Source: Bacteroidota bacterium (lineage in GTDB: Bacteria > Bacteroidota > Bacteroidia > Chitinophagales > Chitinophagaceae). Taken from it: a stretch of DNA of 64,000 bases. The notes under the pieces are model-generated. The model had not been told where the DNA came from, ran no database searches, and saw only the letters and a list, made by a program, of their open reading frames with translations. Shown in pieces: positions 14,983-24,617 of the stretch. Position numbers and translations under genes: made by a program. Position 1 is the first letter of the stretch. Every line of letters begins with the position of its first letter. The DNA lies in assembly GCA_947456625.1 (NCBI GenBank), contig CANGQJ010000001.1:62001-126000 (forward strand). The letters are read 5' to 3'.

Positions 14983-16293
14983 ATGAAGTCAAAAACTCTA
15001 AAACAAAACAAAGTAAATATCATCACCTTAGGTTGTAGTAAAAACTTAGTGGATAGCGAAATGTTAAGTGGTCAGTTGGTTGCCAATGATATTGACGTAG
15101 TGCATGAGAATAAAAAATTAGATCACAATATTGTGGTGGTAAATACTTGTGGTTTTATTGACAAAGCAAAAGAGGAAAGTGTAAATACCATTTTGGATCA
15201 GGTGGCTTTAAAACAAAAAGGAAAATTGGATAAGGTTTATGTTACAGGTTGTTTAAGTGAAAGATACCGTGGGGACTTGGCTGCAGAAATACCCGAGGTA
15301 GATGCTTGGTTTGGCACTATGGAACTTCCCTTAATGTTAAACCAATTAAATGCCGATTATAAAGCGGAACTTTTAGGGGAGCGTTTATTAAGCACCCCGC
15401 AGCATTATGCTTATTTAAAAATAAGTGAGGGTTGTAATCGTACCTGTGCCTTTTGTGCCATTCCTTTAATGCGTGGTCAACACGTTAGTAAAACTATTGA
15501 GCAATTGGTAGATGAAGCAAAGGGGCTAGTAAAAAAAGGAGTAAAGGAGGTAATGCTTATTGCGCAGGAATTAACTTATTACGGATTAGATATTTACAAG
15601 GAGCGTGCACTACCACAATTATTAAATGCACTTGCCGATGTGGAAGGGTTGGAGTGGATACGTTTACACTATGCTTATCCAAGTAAGTTCCCATTGGAGG
15701 TTTTAGATACCATGCGTGAGCGCGATAATATTTGTAAATACATAGATATCCCTTTGCAACATGCAAGCAATAATATGCTTAAAGCCATGCGTCGTAATAT
15801 TACGCGTGAGGAAATGACCGAGTTAATAATGGAAATTAGAAAACGAGTGCCGGGCATTGCCATTAGAACTACTTTAATTACAGGTTTCCCAGGAGAGACC
15901 TTGGAAGATGTGGAAGAGTTAAAAGAATTCTTGCAATTACACAAATTTGACCGCGTTGGTATATTCACCTACAGTCACGAGGAAAATACGAGTGCTTATG
16001 ATTTAGTGGACAATGTACCTGCCGAAGAAAAGCAGCGCCGTGCCGAAGAAATTATGGAGGTACAACAAGAAATTAGTTTAGCCATTAACCAATCCAAGGA
16101 AGGGCAAATTGTAAAAGTATTAGTTGATAAAAAAGAAGCGGGTCGTTTCCTAGGTCGTACCGAATTTGATAGTGTAGAAGTTGACAACGAAGTAGTCATA
16201 AATACTACTAAACGATTAAAACCCGGTGATTTTGTAATGGTTAAAATTACGAAAGCGTACGACTATGATTTAGAGGGCGAGTTAGTGAGCTAG
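14983..16293 (+). CDS. rimO: Ribosomal protein S12 methylthiotransferase
   Basis: This radical-SAM enzyme adds a methylthio group to the conserved Asp of ribosomal protein S12. The 436 aa product has the UPF0004 N-terminal domain with cluster cysteines (LGCSKNLVDSE, NTCGFI, TGCLSERY), the radical-SAM motif CNRTCAFCAIP near 149-159, and a C-terminal TRAM domain (about 370-436). LGCSKNLVD is diagnostic for RimO rather than MiaB. Its last 47 bases overlap the end of the convergent hydroxylase gene. Confidence 0.96.
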   Translation: MKSKTLKQNKVNIITLGCSKNLVDSEMLSGQLVANDIDVVHENKKLDHNIVVVNTCGFIDKAKEESVNTILDQVALKQKGKLDKVYVTGCLSERYRGDLAAEIPEVDAWFGTMELPLMLNQLNADYKAELLGERLLSTPQHYAYLKISEGCNRTCAFCAIPLMRGQHVSKTIEQLVDEAKGLVKKGVKEVMLIAQELTYYGLDIYKERALPQLLNALADVEGLEWIRLHYAYPSKFPLEVLDTMRERDNICKYIDIPLQHASNNMLKAMRRNITREEMTELIMEIRKRVPGIAIRTTLITGFPGETLEDVEELKEFLQLHKFDRVGIFTYSHEENTSAYDLVDNVPAEEKQRRAEEIMEVQQEISLAINQSKEGQIVKVLVDKKEAGRFLGRTEFDSVEVDNEVVINTTKRLKPGDFVMVKITKAYDYDLEGELVS

Positions 16294-17518
16294 ATAATCC
16301 AGCTACTACACCCGTACTTATCATAAAGTATCCAATTAGTAAAAAACTACTTGCACTAAAAACATTTTGTAGTCCAAACCAACCTCCATAATAAAGGATA
16401 CCTCCAACGCAAATAGCATTTTTAACTGCCTCCATAATCCAGGCATTGGGGTTAAGGTCCATCAATTCGGTTAAGGCGTACACTTGCACAAAAATAAATG
16501 CGCCGTAAATAAATATATTACTATGGCCAATGGTAGCAATATTGCCAAACAAATAACTTACTAAAATAAGCAGACAAAACAACTGAGCCCATAAATAAGT
16601 TAGCATGGTTTTGTTGCTAGTAGTATCATACTTTTCAAAATGGTACACATCCTCAATTTTATATACTGGATATTTTTCACTCACATCCAAAGGTCTCCAT
16701 CCAAGAGGCATAAACCAAATTTTAAATTTATCTACTAGGTTTTGGGTATGCCATGCATCCTTAATTAAAAGCCACATATGCATGAAATTAATTTTAATAG
16801 GATTCCAAGTGCGCACTGGACGGGTTACCCCATATACTGCAGGAATGTCTGCACGCTCTTCTTGAAAAGTGCCAAACATCCTATCCCAGAAAATAAATAT
16901 TTGCCCGTAGTTTTTATCTAAATATTCTGGATTAATAGCATGGTGCACTCTGTGGTGAGCGGGGGTGACAATAATGTATTCCAAGAATCCCATTTTATTG
17001 ATATGCCTGGTATGATACCAAAATTGTGCAAATAAATGAAGGGGTGCCACAATAGCAATTACTTTTTCTGGCACGCCTAAAATAGCAGCCGGAATTAATA
17101 ATAGGGCGTAAATTCTAACAAAAACTGATATACTTTGCCTTAAAGCACAAGCTAAATTAAACTCCTCACTACTATGATGGACAATATGGTTGTTCCAGAA
17201 AAAATTAATGGTGTGCGCAAGACGGTGCGTCCAGTAACCTGCAAAATCAAGGGCTAAAAATGCTATTAAATATAATAACCAGGTAGCTTGTAAATGAGTA
17301 ATGGCCAAATGCTGTACTAACCAACCATAACTTATAATGGCAATACTTAGTCCAAGGACATCCTTGGTGGAGTTAGTCACGCCGGAACTAAGGCTAGAAA
17401 CCATATCCAAAGTTTTAACGGTGTCAAATCCTTTTCTCCATCCATACCACTTTTCAAATAACACTAGCAATAAGAAAAGTGGCATTGCAATGATGAGAAT
17501 TTTACCATAGGTTTCCAT
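16247..17518 (-). CDS. Membrane fatty acid hydroxylase, AGMO-like
   Basis: A 423 aa integral membrane protein of the sterol desaturase/fatty acid hydroxylase superfamily. The di-iron histidine clusters are present: HRLAH near 101-105, HNIVHHSS near 114-121 and HHRVHHAINPEY near 188-199. Several hydrophobic helices precede them, and a further C-terminal membrane region (about 300-410) follows. This longer architecture resembles alkylglycerol monooxygenase (TMEM195-like) more than short bacterial hydroxylases. A role in ether-lipid or other lipid hydroxylation is likely, substrate unknown. It converges on rimO with a 47-base coding overlap. Confidence 0.85.
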   Translation of the reverse strand: METYGKILIIAMPLFLLLVLFEKWYGWRKGFDTVKTLDMVSSLSSGVTNSTKDVLGLSIAIISYGWLVQHLAITHLQATWLLYLIAFLALDFAGYWTHRLAHTINFFWNNHIVHHSSEEFNLACALRQSISVFVRIYALLLIPAAILGVPEKVIAIVAPLHLFAQFWYHTRHINKMGFLEYIIVTPAHHRVHHAINPEYLDKNYGQIFIFWDRMFGTFQEERADIPAVYGVTRPVRTWNPIKINFMHMWLLIKDAWHTQNLVDKFKIWFMPLGWRPLDVSEKYPVYKIEDVYHFEKYDTTSNKTMLTYLWAQLFCLLILVSYLFGNIATIGHSNIFIYGAFIFVQVYALTELMDLNPNAWIMEAVKNAICVGGILYYGGWFGLQNVFSASSFLLIGYFMISTGVVAGLSSSLTRPLNHSRTLS

Positions 17519-17620
17519 ATATCATAATTTAATCAAGCAATAAGTAATCTGCAACCAAATGTATCATTTTTATCTTAATTTGCACCCTAATCTATTTCGG
17601 CCTTTTTTTGTTTAACTTTT

Positions 17621-19225
17621 ATGAAATTTAACGCCACTCAAATACCATATCATGCTACTGGATTGTTTTCCCAGTTGGTGCAAGACTATCTGGATGCCAA
17701 GGGCACAGCGTTGGACTATGTAAATTATGCACCTACACTAGAGGGGGTTCAAAATGCAATAACAGGGCGTAAAAATTTCCCCATAAATAGGGGTTTATTA
17801 CATGAGGTTTTACAAGCGCAATACGCAAATTTACCAAGCCTTGAAGCCGTTACGCAAAATGTAAATTTATTATTACATGAAAATACATTTGTAATTACTA
17901 CAGCGCATCAACCCAATATTTTTACAGGACCACTTTACTTTTTTTATAAAATTATCCATGCTATTCAAATAGCTGCGGAGCTTAAAAAAAAGTTTCCTGA
18001 AAATAATTACGTTCCTGTGTATTATATGGGTTCCGAGGACGCAGACATAGACGAGGTGGGTAGTTTTTATTTAGGGAAATCAAAATTGCAATGGCAAACC
18101 AAACAAACTGGAGCAGTTGGCCGCATGAAGGTGGACGAGCCTTTGTTAAGTTTACTTAAAAACATAGAGGGATACTGGTCTGTAAAGCAACAAGGTAAAG
18201 AAGCCTTTGAAGTATTACAAAATGCGTATAAAAAAGGAGCAACAATAAATGAAGCTACTTTAAGTTTAGTGCATGCCTATTTTGGCAAGTACGGCTTAGT
18301 GGTAGTACAACCCGACGATGCTAAATTAAAATCATGTTTTATTCCTGTGATGGAAAAGGAATTAACAAGTATGTTTTCCCAAAAAGCATTACAGCCTACA
18401 CTGCAAAAGTTACGAGATCAATACCACGTTCAAACCGAAGGTCGTTCCATTAATTTGTTTTACTTGCAAGACAATACCCGTTCTAGGATTGAATTTAAAG
18501 ATGGAATGTATACCATTGTTGATACTGAATTAGTATTTACGAAGGAACAAATTATTGCAGAATTACACGCGCATCCTCAAAAATTTAGTCCTAATGTAAT
18601 TTTAAGAGGCTTGTATCAGGAAACTATTTTACCAGGTATAGTGTTTGTTGGTGGTGGTGGCGAGCTTGCTTATTGGATGGAATTAAAAAATGTCTTTGCA
18701 GAAGCTGGGGTGCATTATCCAGTTTTGCAATTAAGGAATTCGTTCCTTTTTATAAAACAAAAAATTGCCAAGCAGTGGTTGGATTTAGGGTTTAATTTAA
18801 CCGATTTATTTAATCCAATTTTAAAACTAGAATCCGACTTTGTAAAATCTCATACTCAAAATAATTTATCACTAGCAACTGTTTTGTCTGAGTTAGAAAT
18901 AGTATATAAAGCCATACATGACCAAGCCATTAAGGTAGATGCAACATTAGGTGATCATACCATGAATCTATCTACACAAGCTGTAAAAAAAGTAATAGAG
19001 CTGGAGAAAAAATTAGTAAAGGCCGAAAAGCGCAAACAAGCAACTGCTATTGAGCGCATACATCATATTAAAAACGAATTATTCCCAGAAAACAGTTTAC
19101 AAGAAAGGGTAGATAATTTTTCAGATTGGGTAGGAGACCAAGGCTGGGCTTGGGTTGAGGCCGTATTGCAAAATTCAAATACCATGGAGCAAAGCTTTAC
19201 CATTGTAAGTGTCCAAAATGATTAA
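17621..19225 (+). CDS. bshC: Bacillithiol biosynthesis cysteine ligase BshC
   Basis: BshC adds cysteine to glucosaminyl-malate in the last step of bacillithiol synthesis, the low-molecular-weight thiol used by many Bacteroidota. The 534 aa length is typical. The N-terminal HQPNIFTGPLYFFYKIIHAI near 93-112 forms the nucleotide-binding HxGH-like core of the Rossmann fold, YYMGSEDADIDE near 128-139 is a family hallmark, and a C-terminal coiled-coil (about 405-490) follows. bshA and bshB are not in this window. It is convergent with purE. Confidence 0.95.
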   Translation: MKFNATQIPYHATGLFSQLVQDYLDAKGTALDYVNYAPTLEGVQNAITGRKNFPINRGLLHEVLQAQYANLPSLEAVTQNVNLLLHENTFVITTAHQPNIFTGPLYFFYKIIHAIQIAAELKKKFPENNYVPVYYMGSEDADIDEVGSFYLGKSKLQWQTKQTGAVGRMKVDEPLLSLLKNIEGYWSVKQQGKEAFEVLQNAYKKGATINEATLSLVHAYFGKYGLVVVQPDDAKLKSCFIPVMEKELTSMFSQKALQPTLQKLRDQYHVQTEGRSINLFYLQDNTRSRIEFKDGMYTIVDTELVFTKEQIIAELHAHPQKFSPNVILRGLYQETILPGIVFVGGGGELAYWMELKNVFAEAGVHYPVLQLRNSFLFIKQKIAKQWLDLGFNLTDLFNPILKLESDFVKSHTQNNLSLATVLSELEIVYKAIHDQAIKVDATLGDHTMNLSTQAVKKVIELEKKLVKAEKRKQATAIERIHHIKNELFPENSLQERVDNFSDWVGDQGWAWVEAVLQNSNTMEQSFTIVSVQND

Positions 19226-19249
19226 AGAAAGCTTTTTAAAAGCAAAGTA

Positions 19250-19768
19250 TTATTGGTCAAATTCGTTGTTAAAATCGCCTTTCATTTTTTCTACTTTGGC
19301 TAATACTTCGGACTCCATGTTTTGTTTATAATCTTCCATTGCATTTCCAATAGCAGCATCACTGCTTCCAATAATTTGAGCAGCTAATAGTCCTGCATTT
19401 TTTGCGCCATTTAATGCTACAGTTGCAACTGGAACACCACCAGGCATTTGTAAAATAGATAAAACCGAATCCCAGCCATCAATTGAGTTGCTAGATTTAA
19501 TTGGAACGCCAATCACAGGAAGGCTTGTAATTGCAGCTACCATTCCTGGCAAATGAGCTGCGCCACCCGCGCCAGCAATTATAACTTTTAATCCACGCTT
19601 ACGTGAATTTTTGGCATAATCCATCATGCGCTCTGGAGTTCGGTGTGCAGATACAACCGTAAGTTCAAAGGGAATATTAAATGTTTTTAAGACATCGGCT
19701 GCTGCTTGCATGATATTTAAATCACTGTCGCTACCCATTATTATACCTACAATTGCTGGACTCGCCAT
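19250..19768 (-). CDS. purE: N5-CAIR mutase
   Basis: This purine-pathway enzyme converts N5-carboxyaminoimidazole ribonucleotide to 4-carboxyaminoimidazole ribonucleotide. The 172 aa product has the class I signature: [10 protein letters not shown] near 12-21, [13 protein letters not shown] near 40-52 with the catalytic His, and [13 protein letters not shown] near 68-80. A separate purK is not seen nearby; purB is at 34.3-35.7 kb. Confidence 0.97.
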   Translation of the reverse strand: MASPAIVGIIMGSDSDLNIMQAAADVLKTFNIPFELTVVSAHRTPERMMDYAKNSRKRGLKVIIAGAGGAAHLPGMVAAITSLPVIGVPIKSSNSIDGWDSVLSILQMPGGVPVATVALNGAKNAGLLAAQIIGSSDAAIGNAMEDYKQNMESEVLAKVEKMKGDFNNEFDQ

Positions 19769-19810
19769 ATGGTTAATTTTTACAAAGATAAATAAACTTG
19801 GTTAAATGGG

Positions 19811-21148
19811 CTAGGGTACTAAATAACCAGCTACATCCAATAAAATGGGAGGGGCCTTGCTTTGGGTAATCTTAACTTGAATATACTTTAAATGTGTTGC
19901 AGGAAATGTAAGAATTCGCTTGTGCCCAACAGTGGTCCCGCTGCAAATTTGTTCCATTTTTTGCATATCAATTCCACCAAAAATTTCAAATTTAACTATC
20001 CTTTGTCCCTCACTAATTTTTTCTTTTAACAGGAGGGTATTTAAATTTACTTCCTTGTCTAAATGAATTTCATAACTATTTTTTGAAATAATAGTTTTTG
20101 CGGGTTTAAATAAATTTTTCTCAAAGGCTTTGTCTCTAATTTGTTTAAACTGCATGAGCGCTGCCGAGTCGGCATTTGAAATAAGGCCCGCTCTGTTAGG
20201 CGGAACGTTTAACAACATATTCCCCCCACGTCCCACCGATTTTAAATACAAATCAAACAAGGTATTGCCACTTTTTACTGTACCATCCTCACCAGGATGA
20301 TAAAACCATCCTTTACGAATAGAGACATCGGCCTCTGCACCAATCCAATTTTTACCATTGTAGTTCCCTTGGTTTAAAGTGTCATTGGCAGGAGCACCTT
20401 GGCCTCGTTTAAAACCAGCAGTATCTAATAAATTCCAATTGGTCTCGCCTATAATTCCGTTTTCATTTCCTATCCATCGCACATGTGGCCCTATGTCACT
20501 AAATATCATAAGTTGTGGCTGATATTTTAACGCACTGTCCTTAAAGCGAGTAAAATCATACACTTGTTTTTTCCCATTAGGTCCTTCACCATTGGCGCCA
20601 TCCCACCATAGTTCAAAATATTTCCCATAACCAGTTAATAATTCCTTCATGGTGTTAATGTAAATATCATTGTATTTAGGCGTGCCATAGTCGGGATGGT
20701 TTCGGTCCCAAGGGGAAATATACACACCCATTTCAATGCCTTGTTTTTTACAGGCTTCGGATAACATTTTTAAAACGTCGCCTTTCCCGTTCATCCACTT
20801 ACTTTCCCTTACGGTGTGTTTGCTGTATTTGCTTGGCCACAAACAAAAACCGTCATGGTGTTTTGCAGTAATTATAATTCCCTTGGCACCAGCAGCTTTT
20901 GCAATACGAGCCCATTGGTTACAATCCATGGCGGTTGGGTTAAACACATTGGGATCCTCACTACCATGTCCCCATTCCAAATCGGTAAATGTGTTGGGGC
21001 CAAAATGCATAAATAAATAAAATTCTTTGTCATGCCATGCCAATTGTCCTTTACTTGGCCTTGGATTTATTTTTGTTTGCGCCTTACTTATGTTTATGCT
21101 AAACAAAATGGTAAGTAATATTAAAGCACGCATTTTTTTTGTAAGCAT
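19811..21148 (-). CDS. Alpha-L-fucosidase, GH29
   Basis: A secreted or periplasmic exo-fucosidase of 445 aa. Residues 7-24 (MRALILLTILFSINISKAQ) form a signal peptide. The catalytic domain starts with the family-typical FYLFMHFGPNTFTD and WGIIITAKHHDGFCLWPSKY-like segments, and the nucleophile Asp is in ELWWDGANGEG near 182-192. It ends with a short beta-sandwich region (about 355-445). It probably trims terminal fucose from glycans; no SusC/SusD pair is nearby. The neighbouring pdxJ is on the same strand about 40 bases upstream. Confidence 0.92.
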   Translation of the reverse strand: MLTKKMRALILLTILFSINISKAQTKINPRPSKGQLAWHDKEFYLFMHFGPNTFTDLEWGHGSEDPNVFNPTAMDCNQWARIAKAAGAKGIIITAKHHDGFCLWPSKYSKHTVRESKWMNGKGDVLKMLSEACKKQGIEMGVYISPWDRNHPDYGTPKYNDIYINTMKELLTGYGKYFELWWDGANGEGPNGKKQVYDFTRFKDSALKYQPQLMIFSDIGPHVRWIGNENGIIGETNWNLLDTAGFKRGQGAPANDTLNQGNYNGKNWIGAEADVSIRKGWFYHPGEDGTVKSGNTLFDLYLKSVGRGGNMLLNVPPNRAGLISNADSAALMQFKQIRDKAFEKNLFKPAKTIISKNSYEIHLDKEVNLNTLLLKEKISEGQRIVKFEIFGGIDMQKMEQICSGTTVGHKRILTFPATHLKYIQVKITQSKAPPILLDVAGYLVP

Positions 21149-21188
21149 AAATAAAAGTTGAAATAAATTTATTACAAGTAAATTTTTA

Positions 21189-21911
21189 TTAGGACATTAA
21201 TGCACGTTTGTACAATTGAATGGTATTTTCTAATCCTAAATAAAGTGCATCGCAAATTAAAGCATGACCAATACTTACTTCATCAACGAAAGGAATTTCT
21301 TTAATTAAAAATGCTAAATTAAAACGGTCAAGGTCATGCCCTGCATTAATGCCAAGTCCAAGTTCCTTTGCAATAGCCGCCGCTTTAATATAAGGGGCTA
21401 TGGCTGTTTGTTTGTTTCCTGCAGCAAATTCGCGTGCATAAGATTCTGTATACAATTCAATACGATCGGTGCCTGTAGTTGCAGCAGCGCGTACCATTTC
21501 CTCAGCAGGATCTACAAAAATAGATACTCTAATTCCTGTAGCTTTAAATTTGGCAATGATTTCTTGCAAGTAGGATTGCTCATTTATAGTATCCCAACCA
21601 TGATCACTGGTTAACTGATTTAATGCATCCGGTACCAAGGTGACCTGGTGTGGTTTGTTGGCCAAAACCAGTTCCACAAATTTTTCCTCTTTGGGATTGC
21701 CCTCAATGTTGAACTCCGTGGTTACTATTTTAGTTAAATCATAAACATCTTGATATTTGATATGCCTTTCGTCGGGTCTTGGATGTACCGTTATGCCCTG
21801 CGCACCAAAACGTTCGCAGTCCTTTGCAACCTGCACTAAATTAGGATTGTCATGACCACGGCTATTTCTTAGGGTGGCAATTTTATTTATGTTTACACTT
21901 AAACGAGTCAT
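21189..21911 (-). CDS. pdxJ: Pyridoxine 5'-phosphate synthase
   Basis: PdxJ condenses 1-deoxyxylulose 5-phosphate with 3-amino-2-oxopropyl phosphate to give pyridoxine 5'-phosphate. The 240 aa protein from ATG at 21911 begins [18 protein letters not shown], as PdxJ orthologues do; a TTG ten codons upstream is less likely. Typical segments are [23 protein letters not shown] and LGINAGHDL. It is divergent from the UbiD gene with 40 bases between the starts. Confidence 0.96.
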   Translation of the reverse strand: MTRLSVNINKIATLRNSRGHDNPNLVQVAKDCERFGAQGITVHPRPDERHIKYQDVYDLTKIVTTEFNIEGNPKEEKFVELVLANKPHQVTLVPDALNQLTSDHGWDTINEQSYLQEIIAKFKATGIRVSIFVDPAEEMVRAAATTGTDRIELYTESYAREFAAGNKQTAIAPYIKAAAIAKELGLGINAGHDLDRFNLAFLIKEIPFVDEVSIGHALICDALYLGLENTIQLYKRALMS

Positions 21912-21925
21912 GAGCGAATTTAAGT

Positions 21926-21933
21926 TATTTTTG
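21926..21933 (+). promoter_or_regulatory. -7 box for the UbiD gene
   Basis: TATTTTTG matches TANNTTTG and lies 18 bases before the ATG at 21952. The expected -33 position falls in pdxJ coding DNA and has no TTTG. Confidence 0.45.
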
Positions 21934-21951
21934 TAACTCAATTATATTAGC

Positions 21952-23763
21952 ATGGCATATTCTAGTTTAGAGGCTTGTTTATTGGATTTGGATCGCAATG
22001 GGATGCTTTTGAGAATTAAGGAAGAAGTGGACCCTAATTTAGAAATGGCCGCTATACATTTACGCGTTTTTGAACAAAAAGGACCTGCCATTTTATTTGA
22101 AAAAGTAAAGGGAAGTAAGTTTCGTGCAGCCTCTAATATTTTTGGAACCTTGGAACGTAGCCAATATATTTTTAGAAATACTTTGCCACAAGTAAAGCAA
22201 TTAATTGATATTAAAATAGATCCAACTGCAGCGCTTAAAAAACCTATTGCTACTTTAACGGCTTTGCCTGCAGCGCTTAATGCATTACCAAATGGTTTGC
22301 CTTTATCAAAACCTGTTTTATTTGAAGAAATAAATATTAGCGACCTGCCTTTAATTAAACATTGGCCAATGGATGGTGGCGCTTTTGTTACTTTACCTCA
22401 AGTATATACCGAGGATGCCGACAAGCCAGGTATTGGTAATTCTAATTTAGGAATGTATCGTATTCAATTAAGTGGAAATGAATATGAATTAAATAAAGAA
22501 ATAGGGCTGCACTACCAATTACATAGGGGTATTGGGGTGCATCAAACTAAAGCAAACAACAAAGGCTTGCCATTAAAAGTGAGTGTTTTTGTAGGTGGAC
22601 CACCAGCACATAGTGTAGCTGCAGTAATGCCACTACCAGAAGGTATGAGTGAAATGAATTTTGCGGGTGTGCTTGCTGGTAAGCGTTTTAATTATACTTA
22701 TGTGGATGGCTATTGCGTGAGTACCGATGCCGATTTTGTAATTACGGGGGAAGTATTCCCTGGTGAAAATAAGCCCGAAGGTCCTTTTGGAGATCACTTA
22801 GGATATTATAGTTTACAACACGATTTTCCATTAATGAAAGTGCATAAAGTATATGCCAGAAAAAATGCAATTTGGGCATTTACAGTTGTAGGAAGACCAC
22901 CACAGGAAGACACTAGTTTTGGTCAACTTATACATAGCATGACGGGTTCTGCTATTTCAAATGAAATTCCAGGACTTAAGGAAGTGCATGCTGTGGATGC
23001 AGCAGGAGTTCATCCTTTATTATTAGCCATTGCAAGTGAAAGATATACTCCTTACATGCAAACTAAAAAGCCTGCTGAAATTTTAACCATCGCAAATCAC
23101 ATATTAGGAACTGGACAATTAAGTTTAGCTAAGTTTTTATGGATCACTGCACAGGATAATAAGCCAACTTTTAAATTAGACACGCATAACGAGTTGGAAT
23201 TTTTTAAATACATTTTAGAGCGCATTAATTTTAGCAGGGATTTACATTTTTATACCAACACCACCATTGATACCTTAGATTATTCGGGCGAAAATTTAAA
23301 TAGCGGTTCTAAATTAGTGATTGCTGCATATGGCGAACAGGTAAGGACATTAGCAACTCAAATTCCAGAGGCAATACGAAATTTAAATGCAGATGCAAAT
23401 TTAATTATGCCAGGAATTATTGCTTTAAATGCTTCAAAAATGAATAGGGGGTTACTTCAAACCTTATTAAATGGCCTTGGAACTGAACTTCTCGAAAAAT
23501 TGGGAGTAGCTATTTTGGTATTAACCGAGGATGCTGCTTGGATGTCAAGTAATATGCAAAACTTTTTATGGGCTGGCTTTACAAGAGTTAATCCATCTCT
23601 TGATATTGATGGTATTGATGCCTTTGTCGAAAACAAACATTGGGGTTGCAAAGGACCATTAATATTTGATGCGACTATTAAAAAACATCATGCCCCACCT
23701 GTATTAAAAGATGCAGCTATTGAAAAAAAAGTAGATGGTATTTTATCGAAATATGGTTTCTAG
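21952..23763 (+). CDS. UbiD-family decarboxylase (candidate MqnL)
   Basis: A 603 aa prenylated-FMN-dependent decarboxylase. Family landmarks are MYRIQLSGNE, the LHYQLHRGIGVH segment, EGPFGDHLGYYSLQHDFP near 277-294 with metal and catalytic acid residues, and VVGRPPQEDT. UbiD acts on 4-hydroxybenzoate derivatives in ubiquinone synthesis, but Bacteroidota make menaquinone. With mqnA in this window the futalosine route is indicated, and a UbiD-like enzyme (MqnL) is needed near its end. The pathway link is an inference; UbiX-like and UbiA-like partners are not in the window. Confidence 0.85.
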   Translation: MAYSSLEACLLDLDRNGMLLRIKEEVDPNLEMAAIHLRVFEQKGPAILFEKVKGSKFRAASNIFGTLERSQYIFRNTLPQVKQLIDIKIDPTAALKKPIATLTALPAALNALPNGLPLSKPVLFEEINISDLPLIKHWPMDGGAFVTLPQVYTEDADKPGIGNSNLGMYRIQLSGNEYELNKEIGLHYQLHRGIGVHQTKANNKGLPLKVSVFVGGPPAHSVAAVMPLPEGMSEMNFAGVLAGKRFNYTYVDGYCVSTDADFVITGEVFPGENKPEGPFGDHLGYYSLQHDFPLMKVHKVYARKNAIWAFTVVGRPPQEDTSFGQLIHSMTGSAISNEIPGLKEVHAVDAAGVHPLLLAIASERYTPYMQTKKPAEILTIANHILGTGQLSLAKFLWITAQDNKPTFKLDTHNELEFFKYILERINFSRDLHFYTNTTIDTLDYSGENLNSGSKLVIAAYGEQVRTLATQIPEAIRNLNADANLIMPGIIALNASKMNRGLLQTLLNGLGTELLEKLGVAILVLTEDAAWMSSNMQNFLWAGFTRVNPSLDIDGIDAFVENKHWGCKGPLIFDATIKKHHAPPVLKDAAIEKKVDGILSKYGF

Positions 23764-23786
23764 GCTAAGTTGTAATTGCTAAACAA

Positions 23787-24578
23787 TTAGCATTCTACCC
23801 AAGTATGATCTGCCAATAATTTCACAGTAGCAATAAACTGTGCAAAAGGACCAGAACCGCCACCCCATTCCGAAGGAGCCACCAACGAAAGTACATGTGA
23901 GCCATCGTTTTTTTCATATACATGATACACTTGTCCAATTTGTGGTTTAAATGTTATTTTAGCTTCGTAAATCATTAAACTTAATTCCTTACGCTTTCTT
24001 ATTTCTTGTGCTTGTCTTGCGAGTAACTCAATTTGCTCTTTAATTTGATTTAATTGCATATTGGTTTGATCTTCCATGGCAGAGAGGGCTTTGTGTTTAA
24101 TCACGCCCTCCTTTGTGGGCCTTATTGCTACACTGCCTGCCGAAGAAGCATAAGGAAGTACGCTTAGTTGCTTGTGGTATACTTCCGTATTTGTAAATGG
24201 TTCGCCATTTTCTTTTTTACCGCTATGTGTTACTTTTAAAAATCCATTGGCAAGAATTTCATGCACCACTTTTAAATTTACACTTTCACCTTTATAAAAT
24301 TGAACAGTTAAACAAGAGGCATTGTTAATTTCTGCAGCTACTTGGTCAGCTAATTCCTTGTTCTCAAAATCATATAAGGCGCCATTTGGATTTACTTGAT
24401 ATTGCGCATAAAATGCCTCATTTTCAAGGCTTACCCAATTGTGGCTAAAACTTAATAAATGACCTGCATGTAAGGGTTCTATTTTGTAATTTCCAGACTT
24501 GGGAACCAACTGATATTCAAAATTGCATTTCTCAGGGAAAAGTTGCCAACTGGCTAAAAAGTTATAAGCTTGAACCAT
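23787..24578 (-). CDS. DUF2452 protein with lipocalin-like N-terminal part
   Basis: The C-terminal 100 residues of this 263 aa protein match DUF2452: a helical stretch (about 170-205, IKEQIELLARQAQEIRKRKE), then FKPQIGQVYHVYEKNDG and LSLVAPSEWGG. The N-terminal 145 residues begin with a Trp-containing ASWQLF and continue as repeated beta strands, which looks like a small calycin/lipocalin-type barrel. DUF2452 function is unknown; the extension suggests a small-molecule-binding role but is only inferred from pattern. No signal peptide. It converges with the UbiD gene. Confidence 0.7.
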   Translation of the reverse strand: MVQAYNFLASWQLFPEKCNFEYQLVPKSGNYKIEPLHAGHLLSFSHNWVSLENEAFYAQYQVNPNGALYDFENKELADQVAAEINNASCLTVQFYKGESVNLKVVHEILANGFLKVTHSGKKENGEPFTNTEVYHKQLSVLPYASSAGSVAIRPTKEGVIKHKALSAMEDQTNMQLNQIKEQIELLARQAQEIRKRKELSLMIYEAKITFKPQIGQVYHVYEKNDGSHVLSLVAPSEWGGGSGPFAQFIATVKLLADHTWVEC

Positions 24579-24617
24579 GTTTATATAACAATGAAAAGGG
24601 TAAAAAGTTTTATAAAA

